Shown in pieces: positions 24,208 through 33,523 of a stretch of 63,700 bases of DNA; within the stretch, counting starts at the first letter, position 1; each line of letters begins with the position of its first letter. Origin of the DNA: Rhodospirillales bacterium (lineage in GTDB: Bacteria > Pseudomonadota > Alphaproteobacteria > Rhodospirillales > Defluviicoccaceae); contig REEP01000045.1 of assembly GCA_007695045.1 (NCBI GenBank), positions 1 to 63,700 on the forward strand, in the 5' to 3' direction. The position numbers were made by a program, and so were the translations under genes. The notes under the pieces are model-generated. The model had not been told where the DNA came from and ran no database searches. It worked only from the letters and a program-made list of their open reading frames with translations.

Positions 24208-25285
24208 CGGCGATGGCCTCCCGGGCCTCCCGGGCCAAGGCCGCGACCAGGGTCGCGGCCGGCAACGCCCTGGCTTGCCCGGCCCCCTGCCCGGCCCCCT
24301 GGCCAGCCCACAGGGCCATGACGTCGGTGCGGCCCCAGCGGGTGGCGGCGCGCCGCAGCGGCGCGGTCAGGGCGGCCTGGACCGGGTAGGGCGGGATCGC
24401 GATACCCGCCTGCTCGATCGCCGCCATCAACGGCGTGCGGATGCCGCGAGCGGCTTTGCCGGTCAGGGCCCGCGTGATCGCCGTTGCCTCGTCGGTGGCG
24501 TCGAGGATGGCCTGCTTGTACATGGGGTGGATGCCGCTCTCCATGGTGGCGAGAAAGGCCGTGCCCAGTTGAGCGGCGACGGCGCCCAGGGTGAGCGCCG
24601 CAGCGATGCCGCGGCCGTCCATGATTCCGCCGGCGGCGATGACCGGCAGTGGCAATGCCGCAGCCATCTGTGGCACCAGCGCCATGGTGCCGACCAGCCC
24701 CCGCTCGAACGTTCCGGTGAAGGTGCCGCGGTGCCCTCCGGCTTCCGATCCTTGCGCCACGACCGCGTCGACCCCGGCCTCCGCCAGGACCAAGCCCTCC
24801 GCCACCGTCGTGGCAGTGCCGATCACCACGCAGCCACGGTCGCGGAATGCCCGCAGCATCGTCGCCTCGGGCACGCCGAAGGTGAAGCTGAACACCTCCA
24901 CAGCGGCCGCCAGCACCACATCCGCCTGCGCCCGAAAATCAGGCGGTGGCGGCAGCGGCCGCGCGGGAACGGTCGAAGCCAACTCCCGGTACCAGGGCGC
25001 CAGCAAATCCGCCATCGCCTCGATCGCCGCGGCGTCTGGTTCCGGCCGGTGCACCTCCGGCACGAACAGGTTGACGCCGAAGGGCCGGCCGGTCAGGCGA
25101 CGCACCTCGTTGATGGCCTGGCCGATGGCCTCGGGCGACATCAGGCCGGCGCCCAGCATGCCGAGCCCGCCGGCTTCGGACACGGCTGCCACCAAGGCCG
25201 GGGTGGTGGCCCCGCCGGCCATCGGCGCCTGGACGACGGGATGGCGCAAGGCCAGGCGATCGAGCGAAGGCCAGGGATCGGGCAT
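24185..25285 (-). CDS. Nitronate monooxygenase (2-nitropropane dioxygenase family)
   Basis: An FMN-dependent TIM-barrel enzyme that oxidises alkyl nitronates such as propionate 3-nitronate. The 366 residues contain PVVQAPMAGGATTPALVAAV at the N-terminus, VDAVVAQGSEAGGHRG with the catalytic His, PVIAAGGIMDGRGIAAALTL and GAVAAQLGTAFLA for phosphate binding. There is a low-complexity AGQGAGQGAGQ run near the C-terminus. The ATG at 25285 is the natural start. It is upstream of rarD and downstream of the AEC transporter gene on the same strand. Confidence 0.92.
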   Translation of the reverse strand: MPDPWPSLDRLALRHPVVQAPMAGGATTPALVAAVSEAGGLGMLGAGLMSPEAIGQAINEVRRLTGRPFGVNLFVPEVHRPEPDAAAIEAMADLLAPWYRELASTVPARPLPPPPDFRAQADVVLAAAVEVFSFTFGVPEATMLRAFRDRGCVVIGTATTVAEGLVLAEAGVDAVVAQGSEAGGHRGTFTGTFERGLVGTMALVPQMAAALPLPVIAAGGIMDGRGIAAALTLGAVAAQLGTAFLATMESGIHPMYKQAILDATDEATAITRALTGKAARGIRTPLMAAIEQAGIAIPPYPVQAALTAPLRRAATRWGRTDVMALWAGQGAGQGAGQARALPAATLVAALAREAREAIADVADKPL

Positions 25286-25321
25286 GGCTGGGTTCCTGTT
25301 GCGGCTGCGCGACGACTGATC

Positions 25322-26197
25322 CTACAGAACGTAGAGAAGAAGCAGCGGCATCGTCGCGAACGCGATCACGGTGGAGATCACTACCACTCCGGCCACATCC
25401 TGTGGCGCACGACCATAGCGTTGTGCGAACAGGTAGGTGAACACCGCAGCCGGCATGGTGGATTGCAGGATCAGCACGCCGCGGGCCACGCCCTCCAGGC
25501 CGAACAGCCAAGCCACACTCACACCGACGCCGAAGCCGATGCCAAGCCGCAGCAGCGACAGGGCGAGGCTGCGGCCGGCACTGGCCACCTTGAGGCGGCC
25601 GAGGGAGACGCCGAGCGCGATCAGCATCATCGGAATGGTGATATCGCCCAGCAGCTTGGTGGTGGCGTTGATCCAACCGGGCGGTGGCAGGTCGATGATC
25701 ATGAAGGCCAAGGCCGGCGGCAGGGCATACAGCACCGGCACCCGCAGCAGCCCGCGCCACGAGATGGTGCCGGCGGCCAGGGCCGGGCCGAAAATGAACA
25801 TCGCCACCGAATGGACCGCGAACACGCCGATGGCCAAGCCAAGCCCGGCCTCGCCAAAGGCAAGGAAGCTGAGCGGCAGGCCGACGTTGCCGGTATTGGC
25901 GAACACCAGCGCCGGGAGGAAGGTGCGCTGGGGCAACCGCGCCAGGCGCAGCACGCCTGCGGCCAGGGGCGCATTCACAGCCAGCACCAGCAGCGCCGCG
26001 GCCACCATGGTGGCGAACGCTTCCGCACTGACGGTCAGGTTGGCGAGGGTGTGGAACACGAGGCAGGGAGCGCCGACATTGGTGATCAGCACGGTCACCA
26101 GGTCCACATCGAATCCTTTGCCGGCACGGTCCCAGGCGACGCCGATGGCGACACAGATCAGCACCGGCGCCATCACCGTGAACAGTGCGGCGGCCAT
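25322..26197 (-). CDS. AEC-family (auxin efflux carrier-like) transporter
   Basis: A 291-residue, roughly ten-helix membrane carrier. Typical pieces are NVGAPCLVFHTLANL, ALVFANTGNVGLPLSFLAFG (the conserved N-x-G-N-x-G-x-P signature), and ILQSTMPAAVFTYLFAQRY. Bacterial members are linked to export of malate, malonate or other small organic acids; the substrate is unknown here. I start it at the ATG at 26197, which gives MAAALFTVMAPVLICVAIG; the frame continues upstream antisense to pyk. It begins 21 nt after the pyruvate kinase stop, so the two are probably co-transcribed. Confidence 0.88.
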   Translation of the reverse strand: MAAALFTVMAPVLICVAIGVAWDRAGKGFDVDLVTVLITNVGAPCLVFHTLANLTVSAEAFATMVAAALLVLAVNAPLAAGVLRLARLPQRTFLPALVFANTGNVGLPLSFLAFGEAGLGLAIGVFAVHSVAMFIFGPALAAGTISWRGLLRVPVLYALPPALAFMIIDLPPPGWINATTKLLGDITIPMMLIALGVSLGRLKVASAGRSLALSLLRLGIGFGVGVSVAWLFGLEGVARGVLILQSTMPAAVFTYLFAQRYGRAPQDVAGVVVISTVIAFATMPLLLLYVL

Positions 26198-26217
26198 CGG
26201 CGCCGGGGTGGCCGGGG

Positions 26218-27660
26218 TCAGGAGGGCAGGTCGGCGAAGTCGTCGTCGCCGACGGTGACGATCCGGAGCGCGGTGGTCGTCCCCGGCGTCATCAACGGCA
26301 GGCCGGCGATCACCACCAGAGGATCGCCCACCCGGGCGAGGCCTTCCCGGGCGGCGCAACGCACCGACGCGGCCAGCATCTGCTCGAACTGCTGATGGGT
26401 CACCACCTCCAGGGCATCGACGCCCCAGGACAAGGTCAGGCGATGGGCCGTCGAAGCGACCGGGGTCAGGGCCAGGATGGGAACCGGCGGCCGTTCGCGC
26501 GAGACCCGGAGGGTGGTCGATCCACTGGCCGTGCAGGTGACGATGGCGGCTGCCGAGATGGTTTCCGCCACCTGTCGGGCGGCACGGCTCAGGGCGTCGC
26601 CGGACGTGGGGCGCGGCTCGTGGCTGACGGCGTCGAGGATCTGACGATGCATGTCGTCGCCTTCCACCCGCTGGATGATGCGGTTCATCATCGCCACCGC
26701 CTCCACCGGGAATTGGCCGATCGCAGTCTCCGCCGACAGCATCAACGCATCCGCACCCTCGTACACCGCCGTGGCCACGTCGGAAGCTTCCGCCCGGGTC
26801 GGGATCGGCGCCTGCACCATGGAATCGAGCATCTGCGTTGCGACCACCACCGGCTTGCCGGCCCGCCGGCAGGCGCGGACCATGCGCTTTTGCAGCACCG
26901 GCACGTCTTCCGGCGCCATCTCGACGCCGAGATCGCCGCGGGCCACCATCACCCCGTCCGCTTCCGCCAGAATCGCATCGAATGACTCGATCGCCGAGGG
27001 CTTCTCCAGCTTGGCGATCAGGCCGGCACGACCGCCGATTTCCTCCTTGGCAGCGATCACGTCCTTCGGCCGCTGGACGAACGACAACGCCACCCACGGT
27101 ACACCCAGGCTCAAGGCATGGCGCAGGTCGTCCACATCCTTGGGCGTGAGGGCGGCAAGATCGAGCGCCGCGTCGGGGACATTGACGCCCTTGTGATCGG
27201 ACAGGACACCGCCCTGCTCGACCCGGGTTTCCAGATGCTGATCCCCGCTTGCCGTGACCCGGAGCCAGATGCGGCCGTCGTCCAGAAGCAGTCGCGCGCC
27301 AGGGTGCGTGGCGGCGAACACCTCCGGATGGGGCAGGGTCACGCGCCGGGCATCGCCCGGTGTGGGGTCCGTGTCCAGCCGGAAATCGGCGTTCTGTTGC
27401 AGGGTGACACGGCCCTCGGCGAACCGGCCGATGCGCAGCTTCGGCCCTTGAAGATCGGCGATGATGCCGATGGGACGCCCCTGCCGGCGTTCCAGTTCCC
27501 GGATCAGGTGGAAGCGGTGCGCGTGATCATCATGGGTGCCGTGGCTGTAATTGAGCCGGAACACATCGGCGCCGGCGTTCACCAGGCGTTCGATGGTTGC
27601 CGCATCGCTGGAAGCCGGACCCAGCGTGGCCACGATTTTCGCCTGCCGATCCCTGCGCAT
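26218..27660 (-). CDS. pyk: Pyruvate kinase
   Basis: Catalyses phosphoenolpyruvate + ADP to pyruvate + ATP in glycolysis. The 480-residue protein starts MRRDRQAKIVATLGPASSD and contains FRLNYSHGTHDDH, IADLQGPKLRIG, the active-site signature LIAKLEKPSAIESFD with the catalytic Lys, ADGVMVARGDLGVEM, and VATQMLDSM. The C-terminal allosteric domain is complete. The downstream carrier gene follows closely and may share its transcript. Length and motifs are normal. Confidence 0.97.
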   Translation of the reverse strand: MRRDRQAKIVATLGPASSDAATIERLVNAGADVFRLNYSHGTHDDHAHRFHLIRELERRQGRPIGIIADLQGPKLRIGRFAEGRVTLQQNADFRLDTDPTPGDARRVTLPHPEVFAATHPGARLLLDDGRIWLRVTASGDQHLETRVEQGGVLSDHKGVNVPDAALDLAALTPKDVDDLRHALSLGVPWVALSFVQRPKDVIAAKEEIGGRAGLIAKLEKPSAIESFDAILAEADGVMVARGDLGVEMAPEDVPVLQKRMVRACRRAGKPVVVATQMLDSMVQAPIPTRAEASDVATAVYEGADALMLSAETAIGQFPVEAVAMMNRIIQRVEGDDMHRQILDAVSHEPRPTSGDALSRAARQVAETISAAAIVTCTASGSTTLRVSRERPPVPILALTPVASTAHRLTLSWGVDALEVVTHQQFEQMLAASVRCAAREGLARVGDPLVVIAGLPLMTPGTTTALRIVTVGDDDFADLPS

Positions 27661-27934
27661 GGCGGCATCTCTTAAGGGGCATCGGTGGTCATGTCCACCT
27701 GCAAGCTGGCTGACCGGCGCGGCTGTCCGCTGCCCGCCAACAGTCGATCCTTCTGGAGGAACGAAGATGGGATCAGGTCGTTCTTGCCAATGGCGGCGGG
27801 GCGGCCGATCATTGAACGGCAGGCTGTGGGTGGCTTACGGGAGTGGATGGCGTGGATGGGCGCTTCTTACCATTCATCCCATGATAGGCGGAGCAAAGGC
27901 GACTACCGACGACAATGAGCAAAAAGGGCGACCG

Positions 27935-29275
27935 ATGTCACAAAGCCGTGGATCTGATAAATCAGTAAAGAATATCTTTGTGGTTGGGCTTGATGAGTTG
28001 AACAAGTCCTTACTGAAGACGGTGCCGCATGCGCAGTACTATCGGTTTCACTCTCTGTTCACTTTTGACGAGGTGGTGCACCCCGATGGCCCTTTCGACG
28101 TCGCGAAAGCGTGCAAAAAAGCGGAGGCGTGGCTGGCGGCCTGCGAGCATCGTCCCGATGCCATCGTGGGCTACTGGGACTTTCCGACAAGCACCATGCT
28201 TCCGATTCTTAGAGAGAATGCCGGCCTGCCCTCTCCTTCTTTGGAAAGCATTTTGCGGTTGGAGCACAAATTGTGGGCGCGGCTTCAACACCAGAAGGTC
28301 GTCCCTCATTTGACCCCGAAATTTGCTGCATTCGATCCCTTCTCCATTGAAAGTGACGAAGCCCTTCCGCTCTACTATCCTTTTTGGATAAAACCCATCC
28401 GGTCCCATTCTTCGTTTCTTGGATTTCGGATCGATAAGCGACAAGCATTTGAAGACGCGCTTGAAAAAATTCGGGAAAGGATTCAATTCGTCGGCAAGCC
28501 ATTCAATCAGATTATGGAACGCGCTGACCTTCCATCGGAAATCAGGGCAGTCGATGGCTATCATTGCATTGCAGAGGAAATCATATCTGACGGAAGACAA
28601 TGTACCGCCGAGGGATACGTGAGCAACGGACGCATTGTCGTATACGGCATTGTCGACTCTCACCGAGAAGGGAAGCATCGGAGCAGTTTTCAACGCTATC
28701 AATATCCAAGCTCTTTGCCGATGTCGGTCCAGGAAGAAATTTCTGCAGCGTCGGAGGCCGTAGTCCACGCTTCCGGATATGACAATGCACCATTTAACGT
28801 CGAGTTTTTCTGGGATGAGGATAGTGAGCGCTTATCTCTTCTTGAGGTCAATGCTCGCATATCCAAATCCCATTCCCCGCTCTTCCAGATGGTCGATGGC
28901 GTCTCTCATCATCATGTGATGATCGAGACGGCGCTGGGTCAGGAGCCTCACTTGCCACACCGGCAAGGGCGCTTCAGAATGGCCGCCAAGTTCATGCTGC
29001 GTCGGTATTCGGATGCGGTCGTGAAACGGATCCCGAATCAAGAGGATATCGATCGAGTGCAGGCACGCTATCCCGAGGCCTTGGTCAGGATCATGGTCAA
29101 AGAAGGGCAACGGCTCTCCCGCCTTGCGTGGCAGGACGCTTACAGTTTCGAATTTGCGGAGCTGTTCCTCGGTGCAAATTCCGAGAAAGAACTCCTCGAT
29201 AAGTATCAAAAGACCCGCGCCATGCTTGGATTTGACTTCGAAAATGAGGGGACCCTGGATGAAATCGCGCACTGA
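27935..29275 (+). CDS. ATP-grasp domain ligase
   Basis: A 446-residue protein with an ATP-grasp fold: SILRLEHKLWARLQHQKVVP in the pre-ATP region, YYPFWIKPIRSHSSFLGF (ATP-binding Lys), a metal/ATP site FNVEFFWDEDSERLSLLEVN and EVNARISKS. The family forms carboxylate-amine bonds via acyl-phosphates; close families include carnosine-synthase-like amino acid ligases. The substrate is unknown. The gene is more AT-rich than its neighbours, which suggests horizontal acquisition. The ATG at 27935 has AAGGG 7 nt upstream; an in-frame ATG at 27767 with GGAGGA is possible but would add an Arg/Gly-rich, non-conserved leader. It overlaps the next gene by 17 nt. Confidence 0.8.
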   Translation: MSQSRGSDKSVKNIFVVGLDELNKSLLKTVPHAQYYRFHSLFTFDEVVHPDGPFDVAKACKKAEAWLAACEHRPDAIVGYWDFPTSTMLPILRENAGLPSPSLESILRLEHKLWARLQHQKVVPHLTPKFAAFDPFSIESDEALPLYYPFWIKPIRSHSSFLGFRIDKRQAFEDALEKIRERIQFVGKPFNQIMERADLPSEIRAVDGYHCIAEEIISDGRQCTAEGYVSNGRIVVYGIVDSHREGKHRSSFQRYQYPSSLPMSVQEEISAASEAVVHASGYDNAPFNVEFFWDEDSERLSLLEVNARISKSHSPLFQMVDGVSHHHVMIETALGQEPHLPHRQGRFRMAAKFMLRRYSDAVVKRIPNQEDIDRVQARYPEALVRIMVKEGQRLSRLAWQDAYSFEFAELFLGANSEKELLDKYQKTRAMLGFDFENEGTLDEIAH

Positions 29276-31307
29276 CCTGCCCTGTCAGGTCGAATGCCGT
29301 GATCCCGTCTGGATCCCCCTGTCGGACGGTATCTCCCTGGCGGCGCGGGTGTGGCTGCCGCACGGGGCGGAGCAGGCACCCGTCCCGGCCGTTCTGGAAT
29401 ACATCCCGTACCGGCGCACCGATGGCACGGCCGTCCGGGATTCGATCATGCACCCGTACTTCGCCGGGCATGGTTTCGCCTCCATCCGGGTGGACCTGCG
29501 CGGCAGTGGCGATTCCGAAGGGGTGTTGCTTGACGAATACCTCCAACAGGAACTCGACGACGGCGTCGAGGTGTTGCGATGGATCGCGTCGCAACCCTGG
29601 TGCACCGGTGATGTGGGGATGATCGGCATCTCCTGGGGCGGGTTCAACGGGCTGCAGATCGCCGCGATGCGCCCGCCGCAACTCCGCGCGATCATTACCC
29701 TCAGTTCCACCGATGACCGGTACGCCGACGACGTACATCACATGGGCGGATGCTTGTTGGGCGATAACCTGTCCTGGGCGTCGACGATGTTCGCCTACAA
29801 CAGCTTGCCGCCCGACCCGGCGATCGTGGGTGACCGCTGGCGGGCGTTGTGGCATCAGCGCCTGGCCCAGTGTGAGCCATGGCTGGTCACCTGGCTGCGG
29901 CATCAGCGCCGGGATGATTACTGGAAGCATGGCTCGATCTGCGAGGATTATTCGGCAATCCAGGTTCCCGTGTTTGCGGTCAGCGGCTGGGCCGACGGGT
30001 ATTCGAACGCGGTCTTCCGGCTGATGGAAAACCTGAAGGTGCCGCGCCTGGGTCTGGTCGGGCCGTGGAGCCATCAGTATCCGCATCTGGGTGTGCCGGG
30101 TCCCGCCATCGGCTTTCTGCAGGAGGCGGTGCGGTGGTGGGATCGGTGGCTCAAAGGCCACGATACGGGAATCATGGACGAACCCATGGTGCGTGCCTGG
30201 ATGCAGGACAGCTGCCCACCCACGACCAGCTACACCGAACGGCCGGGGCGCTGGGTGGGTGAGGCGTCCTGGCCGTCGGGCGACATCACGGATCAACACT
30301 ATCGGCTCACCATTCACAATGGCCTGGATGCGGTGGATGCGGCGGAGGCCGTACACGAGGAACGCGACCGGGACCTTGACGTGGTCACGGTCCAGTCCGC
30401 GCTCACGGTCGGTCTGTTTGCCGGAAAATGGTGTTCCTATGCGGCCGGCCCCGACCTGGCGCACGATCAGCGCGAAGAAGATGGCAGTGCACTCGTGTTC
30501 GAGAGCGCTCCGCTGAAACACGAACTGGAGGTTCTGGGGGCTCCCGAAGTTGACCTCGAGGTTGCGGCGGACCAGCCCCAGGCGATGATCGCCGCGCGGC
30601 TGTCCGACGTGGCGCCCGACGACAAGGCCACGCGGGTCAGCTACGGGCTCCTTAATCTCACGCACCGGGAAAGCGTGGAGACGCCGCAGCCGCTCGAGCC
30701 CGGACGCTTCTACCGGGTTCGGCTTCGTCTCAATCATATCGCCCAGTCGTTTCCCGCCGGACACCGGCTCCGGCTCTCGCTTTCAACGTCATACTGGCCG
30801 TTGGCTTGGCCCTCACCCGAGGCGGTCCGCCTGAGCGTGCGGCCGGGCGCAAGCCGGCTTTCGCTGCCGATCCGGGGCCGGCGGGATGCACAAGACGCCC
30901 ACATCACGTTTGCGGACGCCGAAGGCGCCGTCCCGCTGCAGCGCACGATGCTGCAGCCTGAAAACCACAACTGGCTGGTCCACCGGGACCTCGCCACGGA
31001 TACCTCCACGCTGGATGTCATCAACGACGCCGGCCGCTACCGCCTCGAGGACAGCGACCTTGTCGTCGGTCGCTCGGCGCGGGAGTGGTACACATCCCGG
31101 GCTGACGATTTTCAGTCGGTCCGCGGCGAGACGGTGTGGGAGCGCAGCCTTGCACGCGGTGACTGGTCGGTGCGCACCGTGACGCGAACGGTGATGACCT
31201 CGGATGCGACCGACTTTCACATCGCCGCCGATATCGATGCCTATGAGGGCGAGCGCCGCGTATTTTGCCGGACCTTTTTCCATTCCGTTCCCCGGGATTA
31301 CACTTGA
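29259..31307 (+). CDS. CocE/NonD-family alpha/beta hydrolase (X-Pro dipeptidyl-peptidase-like)
   Basis: 682 residues: an alpha/beta-hydrolase core with nucleophile Ser125 in GISWGGFNG, the acid Asp in SGWADGYSNA and the base His in GPWSHQYPH, followed by the beta-sandwich C-terminal domain (FYRVRLRLNHIAQSFPAGHR is typical). Family members hydrolyse acyl-cocaine, N-terminal X-Pro dipeptides or beta-lactam esters. No signal peptide is seen, so it is cytosolic. The ATG at 29259 lies inside the ATP-grasp gene with GAGGGGA upstream, so translation is coupled. The pairing with a ligase suggests making and breaking of an amide or ester compound (inference). Confidence 0.9.
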   Translation: MKSRTDLPCQVECRDPVWIPLSDGISLAARVWLPHGAEQAPVPAVLEYIPYRRTDGTAVRDSIMHPYFAGHGFASIRVDLRGSGDSEGVLLDEYLQQELDDGVEVLRWIASQPWCTGDVGMIGISWGGFNGLQIAAMRPPQLRAIITLSSTDDRYADDVHHMGGCLLGDNLSWASTMFAYNSLPPDPAIVGDRWRALWHQRLAQCEPWLVTWLRHQRRDDYWKHGSICEDYSAIQVPVFAVSGWADGYSNAVFRLMENLKVPRLGLVGPWSHQYPHLGVPGPAIGFLQEAVRWWDRWLKGHDTGIMDEPMVRAWMQDSCPPTTSYTERPGRWVGEASWPSGDITDQHYRLTIHNGLDAVDAAEAVHEERDRDLDVVTVQSALTVGLFAGKWCSYAAGPDLAHDQREEDGSALVFESAPLKHELEVLGAPEVDLEVAADQPQAMIAARLSDVAPDDKATRVSYGLLNLTHRESVETPQPLEPGRFYRVRLRLNHIAQSFPAGHRLRLSLSTSYWPLAWPSPEAVRLSVRPGASRLSLPIRGRRDAQDAHITFADAEGAVPLQRTMLQPENHNWLVHRDLATDTSTLDVINDAGRYRLEDSDLVVGRSAREWYTSRADDFQSVRGETVWERSLARGDWSVRTVTRTVMTSDATDFHIAADIDAYEGERRVFCRTFFHSVPRDYT

Positions 31308-31529
31308 GGCCGGGCGCCAACGCCGCGCCGCGCCGGGCTTGCGCTCACGGCACGCAACGGACGCCCGGAGCGGACACGCGGACCGGCGTTTCCAGGCCCG
31401 GTCACCGCCGCGCCGGCGGTCTTGGGGCAGGGGGACGGCCGCGTACGGGCTATCCTCGCCCGGGTGCCTTGCGGCACGACTTCAGCCGAGGGGACAGCCG
31501 GAACAGGGGTCCTCTCAGGGGTCTTCTTC

Positions 31530-32000
31530 ATGAGTGAACCAAAGGACGGCGGCGAACTGATCATCCGCGAGGCCCGGTCCGACAGCGACTACCACAAGGC
31601 CTATCCCATCGTCCGCCAGCTGCTGCGGGACCTGGACATGCAGGTGTATGCCACCCGGGTATTCGTGGCCCGGGCCACCGGCTATCGCATGTTCGTGGCG
31701 GAGATCGGAGAGCAGATCGTGGGCGTGATCGGCATCGTTCCCAACCACAACCTGCACGATGGCTTCGCCCTCTACATCGAGCACGTGATCGTCGACAAGG
31801 CCAGCCGCGGCAAGGGATACGGAAGCAAGCTGATCCAGTTCGCCGAGATGATGGCCAAGGAGGAGGGCTGCCGGGTGGTGGAACTCGACTCCGACTTCGA
31901 GTTCGCCGAGGCCCAGAAGCTGTACGAAAAGAGCGGTTACCGGCGCTATGGCTATTGCTATGCCAAGACGCTGCGCGGCCGCTTCGGTGATGAGCCGTAA
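31530..32000 (+). CDS. GNAT-family N-acetyltransferase
   Basis: A 156-residue acyl-CoA-dependent N-acyltransferase. It has the typical alpha/beta order with the CoA-pyrophosphate loop DKASRGKGYGSKLI (the R/Q-x-x-G-x-G/A motif) after YIEHVIVD, then ELDSDFEFAEAQKLYEKSGY and a C-terminal YCYAKTL strand. The substrate is unknown. The ATG at 31530 begins MSEPKDGGEL; codons further upstream are GC-rich intergenic DNA. It is 222 nt after the CocE-like gene on the same strand and might belong with the ATP-grasp/hydrolase pair, but there is no overlap. Confidence 0.85.
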   Translation: MSEPKDGGELIIREARSDSDYHKAYPIVRQLLRDLDMQVYATRVFVARATGYRMFVAEIGEQIVGVIGIVPNHNLHDGFALYIEHVIVDKASRGKGYGSKLIQFAEMMAKEEGCRVVELDSDFEFAEAQKLYEKSGYRRYGYCYAKTLRGRFGDEP

Positions 32001-32784
32001 GATGCCGTGAACCCGGCGAAGCGGGGCGAAGGCGGTGGCGTCCGTGCCGCGGCCAACGCAGCGCTCCAATCCTGATGGCAGGCTGCGGGACGTCGCCGCA
32101 CTCAGTCCGTGATATTATTCCCACACCCGCCGGCAAAGTGCGCGAGACCGCCGCCGGAGGCCGACACCTGCCCAAGAACGGCATCGATGGGGCCGGCCGT
32201 GGCGATCGGCGGGGCGCCGGTATGATGCACTTTTGATGCGAAAAGATACCGGCGGGATGCGGAAAAGACCGGGTTTTCCGGCCTAACTTATTGATATAAA
32301 AAGAAAACGCCAAGTCCGGCGCGGGACAATGTATGCATTTGTTATCATTTGTTATCATTTTGAGGATTTTCGTGTTTAGAATCAGATGCTTAGGTTTTCG
32401 GGGGCAGGGCCGGTCCGAGCTTGCGCCGAGGCAACCCGACATGATGGCACAGCTTGCCAAGCTGGGCAAGGTATATTGTCCTAGATTTTTCGTATCGGGC
32501 CGCCGCCAGGGATTTTCGTGGAGTGCATGGTGGCCGGGCGGCGAGGGGCACGGCGCGCAACAGGTGCGCGCCCGGAGGGACCGGACGCCTACGGCCCCAC
32601 TTGGCCCTCGCCGTCGAAGCGGGCGGTCCGCTGAACGTCGGTGCGGCGGTGGCGACCTGTGGTCGGCTCACCCCACCCGGCGAAAAAGTTTCCGATGCCA
32701 CTCCCTGGTGTGACGGTCGTCGCAGCAGCTGTAACCGATCCGTGGTTTAATCGTGGCTGCCGTTCGGGATTGGAGGAGCGCGCC
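32001..32784. other. Intergenic region with AT-rich core, hairpin and short tandem repeat
   Basis: No gene is supported in these 784 bp. A hairpin CGGAAAA/TTTTCCG lies at 32260-32280 with a 7-nt loop. A 10-bp unit ATTTGTTATC occurs twice in tandem near 32338-32357, in an AT-rich patch (about 32230-32400) that stands out from the surrounding high GC. It may be a regulatory region or the remnant of an insertion. Open frames on both strands here lack protein-like composition. Confidence 0.4.
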
Positions 32785-33135
32785 ATGCGGATGACACGAG
32801 AGGATCAGGTGCTCAGGCGGCGTCGCGAGGATCGCGCGCAGCCACGGTTTCCGGTGCTGTGGTCGGCCAAGCTGACGGCCGAGTCCCAGTTCGAGCGCTA
32901 CGTGCTCAGCGGCCGGATCCGCAACATCTCGATTTCCGGGGTTCATGTTCTGGTGGACACGGAAGTCGCGCCGGGCGGTACCGTCACCCTCAGGATCGAC
33001 CGCGTCGGCACCTTCACGGGCCGTATCGCGTGGTCGCAGCCCGGTCGCCTCGGCATCAGCTTCGACGATGCATCGGAGCCGATGGTGGCCCTGATGGTGG
33101 GCCGGCTGTGCGCCGGCCGTCAGCCCGAGGCGTGA
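32785..33135 (+). CDS. PilZ-domain c-di-GMP-binding protein
   Basis: A 116-residue single-domain protein. PilZ binds cyclic di-GMP through RxxxR (R13-x3-R17 in RRRREDR) and the (D/N)xSxxG motif, here NISISG at 47-52. The beta-barrel body includes VHVLVDTEVAPGGTVTLRID and GRIAWSQPGRLGISF. Such small proteins relay c-di-GMP to motility, exopolysaccharide or secretion partners. GGAGGA is well spaced before the ATG at 32785. It stands alone, with a long empty region upstream. Confidence 0.9.
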   Translation: MRMTREDQVLRRRREDRAQPRFPVLWSAKLTAESQFERYVLSGRIRNISISGVHVLVDTEVAPGGTVTLRIDRVGTFTGRIAWSQPGRLGISFDDASEPMVALMVGRLCAGRQPEA

Positions 33136-33523
33136 GATACCGTCACGCTGAGCACGTGCTTTCTGTGCGGGGAGCGGGCATGCAACCAAGCGCTGCGGGA
33201 CGATATGCGGATCGATCTCAGCCTGGTGCCGATCGGTGACGGCCTCACCCTGGCCCGAAGCGCGCCACCGGCGAGCCGGCCTGAGCGGCACTGCGCGCGC
33301 TCGATCGCATGTGAGACAGGATGGGGCCCGCGACGACCCCGTCGCTGGCCCGGGTGGGCACCGCTTCAACCGTCGCCGCACCCGCAACGCCGCCTTCGGT
33401 TGCCGGCTCGGCATCGGCGCGCGGACACGGCCCGTCACTTACACGCCGTTGATCGCGCCGAAATTATTGGGATGAGCCTTTGAGTCAATTCCTTCACACG
33501 CCTGACCATGGCCCTTTCGAGCG
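33136..33523. other. Intergenic spacer, nothing recognised
   Basis: 388 bp with no coding signal; only Arg/Pro-rich frames typical of non-coding high-GC DNA. GC falls sharply toward position 33480, where the AT-richer scar region begins. Confidence 0.4.

Noticed and set aside
24074-26395. 773-codon + strand frame over rarD, nitronate monooxygenase and the AEC transporter
   Set aside because: Antisense shadow of three recognisable genes; the translation has no domain-like segments.
32333-32713. 126-codon frame in the 32-kb gap
   Set aside because: Arg/Gly-rich, crosses a sharp composition change and has no ribosome binding site or homology.
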